The notes below the pieces were generated by a model. The model saw nothing but the letters and a program-made list of their open reading frames with translations, did no database searches and was not told the DNA's origin. 41,923 bases of DNA from an archaeon. GTDB lineage: Archaea > Nanobdellota > Nanobdellia > Woesearchaeales > ARS49. The stretch is from the NCBI GenBank assembly GCA_020051845.1, contig JAGVQG010000062.1:1-41923 (forward strand). Direction: 5' to 3'. A program made the position numbers and the translations under genes. Below, one piece after another: positions 8,352 through 15,645 of the stretch. The number at the start of each line of letters is the position of its first letter. Within the stretch, counting starts at the first letter, position 1.

Positions 8352-9583
8352 CCGCCGACGTCCTTTTGACTGAGGAGGAAAGGCAGATCGCCGCTGACCG
8401 TGAATACTACAGCCAATACAAGGATGCCATGGTTACGACTCTGATTTCGAGCGGCGCGCTCTTCAGCGACCCTGACAGGAGGATCTACGTGCCAAGCACG
8501 GGCTTCCCGCATGTCTGCCGCATCGACACGAACAAATGCGACGCTTCCGGCCTTGAGACTATCGCTGAACAGTATGCGGTCTACATCGCCAAGCGGCTCG
8601 GTCTTGACCTGCCGTTCTGGAAACGCCGACGGTTCAAATATGTGGCAGCGGACAGTCCGAAGGCGCGCGTGCTGGCAAAGGCGGTTGTTGATTGCTGGGC
8701 CAGACAGGGCGTCAAGAAGAGGCTGATCCACGTTCCTGAGCAATGCCACCAGCTCAAGGGAAACGCAATCATCGTCGACGATGCGGCACGCACAGGAAGC
8801 ACTATCGCGAGGAGCGCGTACACACTCATGAAGGCAGGCGCGACCGTGAGCCACATGTTCTGCGTCTTCAACTACCAATCAGGCACAGACCAGACCTTGG
8901 ATGAGACGTTCAAGGATGTGAAGAGAAAGCCCGCGCTGGACTTCATGCTCCGCCGTGACGACCGTCTGTTTCTTGATAAGATGAAGAAGAATAACGTGAA
9001 ACATAATCCTATGAGAAAGGAAGAGCTCGCGCTCTATTCCGTGCTCTGCCCATACCTGACCGGCGCCATCAGGTACAGCGCCAGGCACATGCACCAGCGC
9101 TACGTCAATGAAAGCAGGCCGCTGAATGACATCATTGTACCGACGAGCGGCAACAACCCCGATGACCTGCATAAAGCGTTCGAACGCGCCATACTGCGCC
9201 TCACCCTCGAAGTTGAGATGTACCCGCACGAGCAGATGCTCTGGTACGAACCCAGCAAGAATGAACGCGTTGAACCAGGGCGACAGGTTTACTCTGGCGA
9301 TCACTTCAAGAACAAGACCGAAGTCATCAAGAGCATGGATGAGGTGCGCGACAAGTTCATCAAGGAGCATTGCCCATCAGGCCTGCCCTGGATGCAGGCG
9401 CTGCCGTTCACCCTTCGCGAGACATTGCAGGACGCTGTCAATCGCAGATATTCCCTGAATAGCACCGGTGTCGAGCACACCCATCACGTGCGCGAGGTGT
9501 TCCGCCTGCTCAAGAAGCACCAGCCCGGGATTCCCTACAACATCTTCGGCCTGCCTGAGTGGGACACGCTCAGTCGTATCTAA
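8348..9583 (+). CDS. phosphoribosyltransferase-fold protein, atypical
   Basis: A 411-residue protein with a type I phosphoribosyltransferase core. The PRPP-binding loop is AIIVDDAARTGSTI at residues 140-153, with the acidic pair D144-D145, which normally contacts the ribose of PRPP. The N-terminal part (SSGALF, then RRIYVPSTGFPHVCRID) recalls the hood region of orotate phosphoribosyltransferases. About 200 C-terminal residues beyond the core are unassigned and have no counterpart in ordinary OPRT or APRT. It is coupled to the winged-helix gene by ATGA. The organism already carries a full OPRT in the UMP synthase at 28729-30147, so a role other than pyrimidine synthesis is likely. The base acceptor is unknown. 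Confidence 0.75.
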   Translation: MTADVLLTEEERQIAADREYYSQYKDAMVTTLISSGALFSDPDRRIYVPSTGFPHVCRIDTNKCDASGLETIAEQYAVYIAKRLGLDLPFWKRRRFKYVAADSPKARVLAKAVVDCWARQGVKKRLIHVPEQCHQLKGNAIIVDDAARTGSTIARSAYTLMKAGATVSHMFCVFNYQSGTDQTLDETFKDVKRKPALDFMLRRDDRLFLDKMKKNNVKHNPMRKEELALYSVLCPYLTGAIRYSARHMHQRYVNESRPLNDIIVPTSGNNPDDLHKAFERAILRLTLEVEMYPHEQMLWYEPSKNERVEPGRQVYSGDHFKNKTEVIKSMDEVRDKFIKEHCPSGLPWMQALPFTLRETLQDAVNRRYSLNSTGVEHTHHVREVFRLLKKHQPGIPYNIFGLPEWDTLSRI

Positions 9584-9870
9584 CGCATCTCGAAACTGCC
9601 GAACATCTCCTTCGGCTTGCGCCAGACCGTGTTGACCGAGTCGACATTGGCGCCGCGCGGGCCAAGATTGCAGAGTTCGATGAATTCCGCCAGCGCGCCC
9701 TGCGTGCCCTGTGCGATGATCCCGACATTACCATCAGGAAGGTTGTGCGCGAAGCCGTTGATTCCAAGCAGCATGGCTGCCTGGACAGCCCAACTTCTGT
9801 AGAAGACGCCTTGCACGCGCCCGCGTATAATAAGGTACACCTCTTCCAAACGCTCACCTATTTTCTGCAA
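9580..9870 (-). CDS. acyP: acylphosphatase
   Basis: Small cytoplasmic enzyme that hydrolyses acyl phosphates. The family signature is clear: GRVQGVFYR with catalytic R25, then GINGFAHNLPDG with catalytic N43 (numbering from the upstream TTG). The ACT-like alpha/beta fold length of about 90 residues is normal. The start is uncertain: TTG at 9870, TTG at 9849 (preceded by GGTGA) or GTG at 9840 are all possible, and 9849 has the best ribosome binding site. A short upstream reading frame of eight codons (ATG at 9884) ends at that binding site. The 3' end overlaps the PRTase gene by four bases in convergent orientation. Confidence 0.9.
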   Translation of the reverse strand: MQKIGERLEEVYLIIRGRVQGVFYRSWAVQAAMLLGINGFAHNLPDGNVGIIAQGTQGALAEFIELCNLGPRGANVDSVNTVWRKPKEMFGSFEMR

Positions 9871-9986
9871 ACTATGTTCGCCATTGTCACGTCCGAAAAC
9901 ACGACTATTGGCGACGTGGTGTTGTATGACAACAATGGATTTAAAACGATTTCCGTAACCAAGACTAAAAAGGTGGTGAGGCAGGG

Positions 9987-10020
9987 GGACGGCAGCGCTG
10001 CTGTCCTTCTGTTATTTTTT
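9987..10020 (+). terminator. hairpin followed by a U-tract
   Basis: GGACGGCAGC followed directly by GCTGCTGTCC forms a 10-bp hairpin with one G-T pair, then TTCTGTTATTTTTT. On the plus strand this has the form of an intrinsic terminator. No plus-strand gene ends nearby, since the closest stop is about 400 bases upstream. It may instead end a short RNA, or act on readthrough from the PRTase unit. The interval 9871-10057 otherwise holds no gene I can support. Confidence 0.4.
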
Positions 10021-10057
10021 AAAAACCCGCTTCTTCAGGATCACTCTGACTTATTAT

Positions 10058-10333
10058 TCACTGCTTTTTGCCAAGAACGCCCTTATCGAAGTGCAGCTTC
10101 ATGAATATGAGTATCGTGGCGAAGAATCCTGTTATGCAGTTGGATATCAGGAATATGGTGTCACCATTCACATATGCATAGGCCACCCATAGCGCGACGC
10201 CGAACGCGATTGATAGAAGGAACATGATAGAGACGTCCTTCATGCTTTTTGTGGCGTATGCCTTCGCGATCTGCGGGATATAGCTGCTGGTGACAAGGAT
10301 TGTTGCGGCCGTCGCGAGTATTTCTTTTAGCAT
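10058..10333 (-). CDS. SemiSWEET/PQ-loop membrane protein
   Basis: A 91-residue integral membrane protein with three predicted transmembrane helices and the PQ-loop motif (SSYIPQIAKAY, P20-Q21) in the first. Single three-helix-bundle proteins of this size are SemiSWEETs, which dimerise to form a small transporter, usually for sugars. The segment LISNCITGFFATILIFMK forms the third helix and carries the conserved Asn. A TATA-like TTAATATA about 27 bases upstream supports the ATG at 10333. The substrate cannot be predicted, and some homologues are annotated only as MtN3/saliva family. Confidence 0.85.
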   Translation of the reverse strand: MLKEILATAATILVTSSYIPQIAKAYATKSMKDVSIMFLLSIAFGVALWVAYAYVNGDTIFLISNCITGFFATILIFMKLHFDKGVLGKKQ

Positions 10334-10401
10334 AGAATCACGTTCAGGAAAGGACTATATTAACATGACGGACCACAATGGTGACCACACTGGATGCGAC
10401 C

Positions 10402-10857
10402 CTAGAAGTCGTCGTCATCGTCAGCTTCTTCGGCTTTGACAGGACCTGATTTCTTCTTCGGCGCTTTCATCTTCTTCGTGACTCCCAACTTCTTGTGGCA
10501 GCTTTGGCACTCGAACACTATGGCTTTGACACCTTCGAAGGTCTTACGCGTGTATGGCGCTGTCGTCTCGCCTGATTTGTTGCAGAAAGGACAGGTGTAG
10601 ACTATATTGGTCGTGAGTGTGACTTCGTACGCCCCTTTTTCGATGGTGTTCTTGCATTCTGGACAGGCATATTCCTTGGCCCTGATTTTCACACCACCCG
10701 TCTTGTCATCGCGCGGCTTTCCCATGATGCCTTTCTTGCACTTGGGGCATTTCTCCTTGAAGACCCATGCCATTGCCTTGCCGTTGAAGTTCTCGCCGAT
10801 AGAGCGACGTGTGAAGTAGACGCATTCATCCATTGATTCGGGTTGTCGTAATGTCAT
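10402..10857 (-). CDS. double zinc-ribbon protein
   Basis: A 151-residue soluble protein with four CxxC knuckles (CPKC, CPEC, CPFC, CQSC), enough for two zinc ribbons, followed by a Lys-rich linker and a very acidic end (EEADDDDDF). Such proteins usually bind nucleic acid or transcription/translation complexes, but no specific family is evident. I use the ATG at 10857 because it is preceded by GGTGAGAAT and a T/A-rich box about 25 bases upstream. The ATG at 10890 lies inside that box. It is a single-gene unit on the minus strand. Confidence 0.75.
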   Translation of the reverse strand: MTLRQPESMDECVYFTRRSIGENFNGKAMAWVFKEKCPKCKKGIMGKPRDDKTGGVKIRAKEYACPECKNTIEKGAYEVTLTTNIVYTCPFCNKSGETTAPYTRKTFEGVKAIVFECQSCHKKLGVTKKMKAPKKKSGPVKAEEADDDDDF

Positions 10858-10936
10858 ATTCTCACCACTATCCTGCCCATTAAAAAACATTGCGGTCAGT
10901 CAGACTGATAGAAGGCAGTGTCACGCAACGTCCTTC

Positions 10937-11899
10937 TCACGCGCGTCTGCGCATCAGGACGCCTGCGAGCACGATGCCCAAGGCAGCCAGGATGGCGAAT
11001 GTCGAGAATTCGGGGACGGGCGCAGGACTGGTTTCGTTCGTGTCCATGATAATGATGAGGCCATTGCCGCCTGTGGCATTGCTGCTGTTGCCACCGTAAC
11101 CTATACGTATCTGATGATCGACATCACTTGTTCTCGGAGGTGTTTCGTTGATGCCTGTTGTGGTTGTGGCAGCACTGACGCCAAAACCATCTATGTAGCC
11201 GGAACCGCCGCCACCGCCGACTGCGTTGCCTACTCCTTCACCACCGCCTCCGCCACCACCGTAATAGCCCGCGCCTCCTCCGCCACCGCCGCGCCAGCTT
11301 CCTCCACCACCAGTACCACCCAAGTTCTTGCTACCCGGAGTTCCATACGCATAACCTGTGATCTCAGTGCCCCCTGAAGTCTGGTTGCCATAATTGATGT
11401 TGACAGCTCCTTCGTAGGCCATGCCGCCAGAACCATTGAGACCGCCGCCAGAACCGCCATAACAACTCGGGCAATTCGCAGCAGTGACTGCTCCGCCACC
11501 GCCGCCTGCGACGACAAGATCATCATTTCCCCTGTAGATTGCAGACCTACCACCGCCTCCACCGCCAGTGATACCACCGCCAGTGCCGCCAGTGCCACCG
11601 CCGCCGAAACCACCCGTGCCACCTGACGTTCCAAGATCGCCGCCTCCGCTGACCACTATGTTGAGAGTTTCTAATGGTGTGACGCTGATGGTGGCATTGG
11701 TGAAACCACCACTTCCTCCGACATTTGTATCGATATCGGCCGCGCCGCCGCCAGCACCCCAGACCTTCACAGTTATTTGCGTGATGCCTGCTGGAACGAC
11801 ATAGGTCTGGTTTACGCCTGTGTAGCTATAGACTGTTTTCGTCGCAAGGACAGAGAACGAACAAGCGAGCAAAAGCACCATCAAAAGCGCCAATCGCAT
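10937..11899 (-). CDS. glycine-rich secreted protein with PEF-CTERM anchor
   Basis: A 320-residue exported surface protein. It has a signal peptide (MRLALLMVLLLACSFSVLA), then a domain beginning TYVVPAGITQITVKVWGAGGG, typical of glycine-rich beta-roll domains. A long body of GGGGG clusters alternates with short hydrophobic strands and N-x-S/T sequons. The C-terminus is a sorting signal: PVPEFS, a hydrophobic helix, then RRR. That is the PEF-CTERM type, recognised by an archaeosortase that removes the tail and attaches the protein to the envelope. The start at 11899 puts the signal peptide at the N-terminus; the frame stays open to 11953. A TATA-like box lies at about 11984-11992. Confidence 0.85.
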   Translation of the reverse strand: MRLALLMVLLLACSFSVLATKTVYSYTGVNQTYVVPAGITQITVKVWGAGGGAADIDTNVGGSGGFTNATISVTPLETLNIVVSGGGDLGTSGGTGGFGGGGTGGTGGGITGGGGGGRSAIYRGNDDLVVAGGGGGAVTAANCPSCYGGSGGGLNGSGGMAYEGAVNINYGNQTSGGTEITGYAYGTPGSKNLGGTGGGGSWRGGGGGGAGYYGGGGGGGEGVGNAVGGGGGSGYIDGFGVSAATTTTGINETPPRTSDVDHQIRIGYGGNSSNATGGNGLIIIMDTNETSPAPVPEFSTFAILAALGIVLAGVLMRRRA

Positions 11900-12002
11900 A
11901 GAGATACCTAAGAGATACGAACGATGACAATCATCCAATCGCACTATCAACACCTCTTGAACGGTTTAAAAGACGTCTTTGCATATATAAAGTTTGTGCG
12001 AA

Positions 12003-12599
12003 TCAAACCTTGCATCGCAATATCGCACTCGCCTTCGCTATCGGCATCTTGCTGAACTTGATTATCTCATCCATTTCCTTGATCCCGCGCTCCTCAAGGA
12101 TTGAAGTGAGATGGTTCAAGAGGTGCGCAGTCGCCATGGCATCTCCCATCGCCCTGTGCGCCTGGCTGTTCGGAATGGATAAATGTTCAAGGATGACCCC
12201 CAATCTTGTGCTTGGCAAATCAGGAAGAAGCCGTTTCGAGAGCCGCCGTGTGCACAGAGCGTTGTTCTGGAGTGGTGTGCCTAAATGCTCCTGCGAATTC
12301 TTGTTCAAGAACCCATGGTCGAATGTCGCGTTGTGCGCCACAAGGATGTCCGATCCGAGGAATTCTAGGAATCCCGGCATCACATCAGATATTTTCGGCG
12401 CGTCCTTGACCAATTCATTGTCTATGCCTGTGAGCGAAGTTATGAAACGCGGGATCCTCACTCCAGGATTGACCAAGCTGTTGAAGTTCCTCCCGATGTG
12501 TCCGTCGCACAATTCAACAGCCGCTATCTCCGTTATCTTGTGGAAGTGTTTGGACAGACCAGTGGTCTCTATGTCGACCACCACATACCTCTTTGACAT
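12003..12599 (-). CDS. DnaQ-like DEDDh 3'-5' exonuclease
   Basis: A 198-residue exonuclease of the DNA polymerase III epsilon type. All DEDDh residues are visible: D9 and E11 in VVDIETTG, D94 in VAHNATFDHGFL, and H148 with D153 in HRAMGDAMAT. It removes 3'-terminal nucleotides from DNA, or possibly RNA, using two metal ions. About 35 residues after the last motif form an extra helical tail. It stands alone on the minus strand, so it is not fused to a polymerase or helicase here. A role in repair or RNA processing is more likely than replicative proofreading in an archaeon, but this is inference. Confidence 0.92.
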   Translation of the reverse strand: MSKRYVVVDIETTGLSKHFHKITEIAAVELCDGHIGRNFNSLVNPGVRIPRFITSLTGIDNELVKDAPKISDVMPGFLEFLGSDILVAHNATFDHGFLNKNSQEHLGTPLQNNALCTRRLSKRLLPDLPSTRLGVILEHLSIPNSQAHRAMGDAMATAHLLNHLTSILEERGIKEMDEIIKFSKMPIAKASAILRCKV

Positions 12600-12642
12600 G
12601 ACCTGCGGGCAGATGCAGGATGTTTAAGTACGTTGCGTTGGT

Positions 12643-13596
12643 TCAAACCAACAATGGCTGCAACGCGTTGATCAGGTAGCCGACAAGGATTATGCTCGCA
12701 GCGACTACACCGAAGAAGATGAGTATCAACCGAAGGTTCATGGCTCTGCGGAGTATGACCGCTTCAGGCAGGCTCAGTGCCACTGTTGCCATCATGAACG
12801 CTAGCGCAGTTCCTAGCGGAACTCCTTTGATGAATAATTCTTGGGCTATAGGCACAAGCGCGGTAGGATTCGCGTAAAGTGGGACTCCAAGCACCACAGC
12901 CACAGGCACCGTGAATATTCCACCTGCCCGCATGACACTTTCAACCGTTGTCTGTGGGACGAAATTGTGGATTATCGCCCCGATGCCTACACCTATCAGT
13001 ATCCAGTACCATAGCCTGCGCACTAGTTTCACGCTTTCCGATAGTCCTGTCATTGCGCGCTGTTTGAATGACGAATATCTCCTCTCTTTCGGAAGCGCCA
13101 GCATGTCTGCGTCCAGATGTTTTTCAAGACGCAAACGCCCTAGAACCATGCCGCCGATTATTCCGAGCAGCATGCCTGCGACCACATACACTGCCGTGAT
13201 CCTCCAACCGAATGTCGCGAGCATCAGCACGACAAGGTATTCGTTGACCAGTGGCGAGGTTATCAGGAATGAGAACGACACTCCAAGCGGCACTCCTGCA
13301 GTTAACAATCCGATGAATATAGGTATCGACGAACATGAACAGAACGGCGTGACTGCGCCGAACGCGGATGCTGCGACGTGCGCCTTGAGCGAATTGTGCC
13401 CAAGCCATCGTTTTAATCTTGTAGGTGGAATGTAGGTCCTTATCGTTCCTATGACGGCCACTGTCAAGAACAACAGCACCAATAGCTCGATCGAGTCATA
13501 GATGAAGTAATGCATTGCCTGCCCAATAGCTGTCGCTGAAGAAAGGCCCATTACGCCGTAGACAAGCCAGTCGACAACACCCGAAATCATGTTCAC
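12643..13596 (-). CDS. ArsP/DUF318-type permease
   Basis: A 317-residue integral membrane permease with about eight to ten hydrophobic helices. The family motif TPFCSCSSIP is present, with C86 and C88, which in ArsP-type transporters participate in binding trivalent organoarsenicals. It probably exports an arsenical or another soft-metal compound. The GTG at 13596 forms a GTGA overlap with the stop of the small Cys4 gene; an in-frame ATG at 13590 is the alternative. Its place directly after an ArsR-type regulator supports a metal or metalloid resistance role. The exact substrate is inferred, since relatives are often just called permeases. Confidence 0.88.
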   Translation of the reverse strand: MNMISGVVDWLVYGVMGLSSATAIGQAMHYFIYDSIELLVLLFLTVAVIGTIRTYIPPTRLKRWLGHNSLKAHVAASAFGAVTPFCSCSSIPIFIGLLTAGVPLGVSFSFLITSPLVNEYLVVLMLATFGWRITAVYVVAGMLLGIIGGMVLGRLRLEKHLDADMLALPKERRYSSFKQRAMTGLSESVKLVRRLWYWILIGVGIGAIIHNFVPQTTVESVMRAGGIFTVPVAVVLGVPLYANPTALVPIAQELFIKGVPLGTALAFMMATVALSLPEAVILRRAMNLRLILIFFGVVAASIILVGYLINALQPLLV

Positions 13597-13682
13597 TTAT
13601 TCTGGCAACAGCAGCACTGCTTCTTTGCTTTCTTCTGCAGTCTCTTGTCCATCGCGTCTATCGCTTTCTTTATGATTCCCAT
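13593..13682 (-). CDS. 29-residue Cys4 microprotein of the ars-like operon
   Basis: Sequence MGIIKKAIDAMDKRLQKKAKK followed by QCCCCQNK. A GGAGG ribosome binding site lies five to eight bases before the ATG, inside the 3' end of arsR. The stop TGA overlaps the GTG start of the permease. The protein has an amphipathic, Lys-rich helix of about 20 residues, then four consecutive cysteines. Such a cluster is well suited to bind a soft metal or arsenite. The position exactly between regulator and permease suggests a chaperone or buffer that hands the ion to the permease. It may be missed by gene callers because of its length. Confidence 0.65.
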   Translation of the reverse strand: MGIIKKAIDAMDKRLQKKAKKQCCCCQNK

Positions 13683-13683
13683 C

Positions 13684-13953
13684 TTATTCCTCCAACAATC
13701 CGTTGATCCTTCGAGGATCCTTGACACGACACATCAGGTACTTGCCTTCGCTCTTCGTGTCAAGGATGCCTGCCGCCTCAAGCAGCTTCACGTGCCTGAA
13801 TATGACTGACTGGTCGCGTTTCGCGACCTTGGCAAGCTCGCATATGCATGTGCACTTCTTCCTGCGCAGGAGTTCCTTGACGATGCACAATCGCACCTCA
13901 TCCCCCAGCGCCTTGAAGAACGCCGCCTTTTCGGCATCATTTGTCATTTGCAT
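13684..13953 (-). CDS. ArsR-family metal-responsive repressor
   Basis: An 89-residue winged-helix repressor of the ArsR/SmtB family. It has the N-terminal KALGDEVRLCIVKELL helix and the metal-binding CTCICEL at residues 34-40 (C34, C36, C38), matching the alpha-3 site of arsenic or cadmium sensors (typical form ELCVCDL). The recognition helix DQSVIFRHVKLLEAAGIL and a short wing follow. It is probably a dimer that leaves DNA when the ion binds. It heads an operon with the Cys4 microprotein and the permease. A perfect palindrome spans the start codon and would serve autorepression. Translation may begin at the ATG at 13953 or at 13947. Confidence 0.92.
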   Translation of the reverse strand: MQMTNDAEKAAFFKALGDEVRLCIVKELLRRKKCTCICELAKVAKRDQSVIFRHVKLLEAAGILDTKSEGKYLMCRVKDPRRINGLLEE

Positions 13954-13966
13954 GATTATGCAAATG
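13945..13966 (-). promoter_or_regulatory. operator palindrome over the arsR start
   Basis: CATTTGCA, a six-base spacer TGATTA, then TGCAAATG: a perfect inverted repeat with 8-base arms. The arsR ATG lies inside it. A TATA-like box (TTAAATAG on the minus strand, 13971-13979) is just upstream. A repressor bound here would cover the transcription start and the first codons, as expected for ArsR autoregulation. Binding is inferred. Confidence 0.6.
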
Positions 13967-13981
13967 AGGACTATTTAAGAC

Positions 13982-14069
13982 TTATGCAGGATGCCCGCTA
14001 AAGAACTCGACGCCAGAGAGTGCTTCGAATTCCTTGTCCTGCTCAAGTGCCTCAGAAGCCACAAAAGTA
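13982..14069 (-). pseudogene. decayed 3' fragment of a PIN-domain toxin gene
   Basis: Read on the minus strand this gives about 28 codons, including ALEQDKEFEALSGVEFF and a stop at 13982. It matches the C-terminal end of the intact VapC at 15646 (LTGDKEFDGLPGVEFVK) at about 12 of 16 positions, and the DNA shares exact blocks of 14 and 11 bases. There is no start codon or PIN core, so it is a remnant of a second vapC. The promoter of the amidohydrolase gene lies at its upstream edge. Confidence 0.6.
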
Positions 14070-14077
14070 TATATACG
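14066..14077 (+). promoter_or_regulatory. TATA-like box of the amidohydrolase lipoprotein
   Basis: AGTATATATACG lies 21-32 bases before the tandem ATGs at 14098 and 14101, at the normal archaeal spacing for a leaderless transcript. Confidence 0.6.
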
Positions 14078-14097
14078 ATATGAGACTGAAAAAATGA

Positions 14098-15579
14098 ATG
14101 ATGAAAAAGTGGTTCATTCTGACAATTTTGTTGGTTTCTCTGATTGTAGTGATGGGTTGCGCTCAACAACCACAAATTGAAAAAACACCACCACAACCCG
14201 AAAGAATAGCACAACCCTCACCGATTGAACAGCCACCCGTCATCCCGACCGCGCCTCCTACGCCTGCTCCGACTCCCGCCCCACCCGCACCGGAGAAGTC
14301 ATGTCTCGGCCAATATACTGACACGGAGCACATGGATATTTTCGATTCCCATGTCCACATAACGTCCAAAATCAGCATGTCTCAGATAATCACCGAGATG
14401 GATAAGGCAGATGTGAGCATGTCGAACCTGTATTCAGGTTCGCTCGAGACCGTATCTAAATACCCTGGTAGATTTGTAACATTCGTAGATACCCCTGACT
14501 CGCCGCAACCCTCAACCTGGTTGACGCAAGGCCAAGCATTTGTAACATCTGTTGAGAAGCAGTTGAGGACAGGAAAATATTATGGCATAGGCGAAGCTAA
14601 CCTGAGGTACTCCAGTGGCCCGGCCTCTCCGATCGTCTATGTTCCGGCAGACACTCCGCTCTGGCTTCAGCTGGTGGACCTGTCCGCCAAATATCACGTC
14701 CCTATCTCATTTCACTTCATACCTGACGACCCTGTTGCGAATGCCGCCTTCGAAAGGATGTTGAGCCACAACAAAGACGCGATGTTGATCTGGGCTCATC
14801 TCGGATTCAACCAGCTGCCGCTCGACATCAACATGCTCAACGACTACCTCTTGCGATATCCCAATCTGTATTTCGACACTGCCGGGATTCAGAACATGCA
14901 AAAGCCTCTGCCGGAAATCAACTCTAATTGGTGGATGCTTGCAAATGAATCCAGTCAAGGACAACAGCAACAACAAGGGCAAAGCCAAGGCGGGATGACT
15001 GAGACCAGTGGTCGATTGAACGAGGACTGGAGGCGGTTCTTTGAGACATGGAACTCCCGCATCTTGTTCGGTTCAGATGCTGGAGGGGGCTCAAATGGCC
15101 TTGAGAGATGGCTCAACTATGTGGGCAAGACAAGTGATGGTGCCCCGGCTGACGCCGTCGGACACTGGACACGTCTCCTTTCCAACATGGAGTACAACGC
15201 CGCTCGCAACATCCTGAGCGGCAATGCAAGAGCGCTCTTAATGAAGGAAAAGAGACCTCCCTACGATTTCGTGGTCTCGTCAGATGGCCAGTGTCATCAC
15301 ATTATCATAAGTTCCACCTCCTCTCTTTCAGCTCTGACGTTCAACAAAGGCACAAAAACCATCACCTTCACGGTTGCCGGCTCCAGCGGGACGACGGGCA
15401 ATGCCGCGATCACCATACCGACAACGCTTCTCAAAGGAAACTTCACCGCTTCTGTGGATGGCAAGAATGTCCAAATCAAAGAGACGTCCGACCCCGCCCA
15501 CACAACCATCAATCTGGACTATGCCGGCGGCATAAGAACGGTCGCTCTTAGCCCAGTCATCACGACAACGACCACGTAG
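14098..15579 (+). CDS. amidohydrolase-family lipoprotein
   Basis: A 493-residue exported hydrolase. A lipobox (VMGC, C21) ends the signal peptide, and a Pro/Thr/Ala-rich linker follows (residues 30-65). A TIM-barrel amidohydrolase of the Amidohydro_2 type then starts at DIFDSHVHI. Candidate metal ligands are H85, H87, E166 (GIGEANL), H206 (SFHFIP), H234 (WAHLG) and D327 (FGSDAGG). About 120 C-terminal residues form a beta-rich extension ending in TTTT. A Gln/Gly-rich insertion lies near residues 285-300. It probably acts on the outer face of the membrane; the substrate is unknown. It is flanked by a PIN-toxin remnant and the intact vapBC, all on the opposite strand. Confidence 0.88.
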   Translation: MMKKWFILTILLVSLIVVMGCAQQPQIEKTPPQPERIAQPSPIEQPPVIPTAPPTPAPTPAPPAPEKSCLGQYTDTEHMDIFDSHVHITSKISMSQIITEMDKADVSMSNLYSGSLETVSKYPGRFVTFVDTPDSPQPSTWLTQGQAFVTSVEKQLRTGKYYGIGEANLRYSSGPASPIVYVPADTPLWLQLVDLSAKYHVPISFHFIPDDPVANAAFERMLSHNKDAMLIWAHLGFNQLPLDINMLNDYLLRYPNLYFDTAGIQNMQKPLPEINSNWWMLANESSQGQQQQQGQSQGGMTETSGRLNEDWRRFFETWNSRILFGSDAGGGSNGLERWLNYVGKTSDGAPADAVGHWTRLLSNMEYNAARNILSGNARALLMKEKRPPYDFVVSSDGQCHHIIISSTSSLSALTFNKGTKTITFTVAGSSGTTGNAAITIPTTLLKGNFTASVDGKNVQIKETSDPAHTTINLDYAGGIRTVALSPVITTTTT

Positions 15580-15645
15580 ACAGTGCCAGAATTGCCGCCT
15601 TAGACGCCTTTCTCCCACAAAGCATTTGAATGGCCGATATGCAAG

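Noticed and set aside
3696-9583. Canonical Pycsar or CBASS defence operon
   Set aside because: The cyclase has adenylate-type residues, and no known effector (TIR, TM, cNMP-binding, patatin or nuclease) is present nearby, so the label would not be supported.
11200-11640. Simple-sequence or CRISPR-like repeat
   Set aside because: The periodic GGN pattern is explained by glycine codons in the coding frame; there are no constant repeats with unique spacers.
11568-11804. Pro-rich frame on the plus strand opposite the glycine-rich protein
   Set aside because: Pro-rich repeats are the direct complement of GGN glycine codons; this is an antisense artefact.
13975-14214. Minus-strand frame of 79 codons between arsR and the lipoprotein
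   Set aside because: It is in a different frame from the PIN remnant, crosses the lipoprotein promoter and signal peptide, and shows no recognisable domain.
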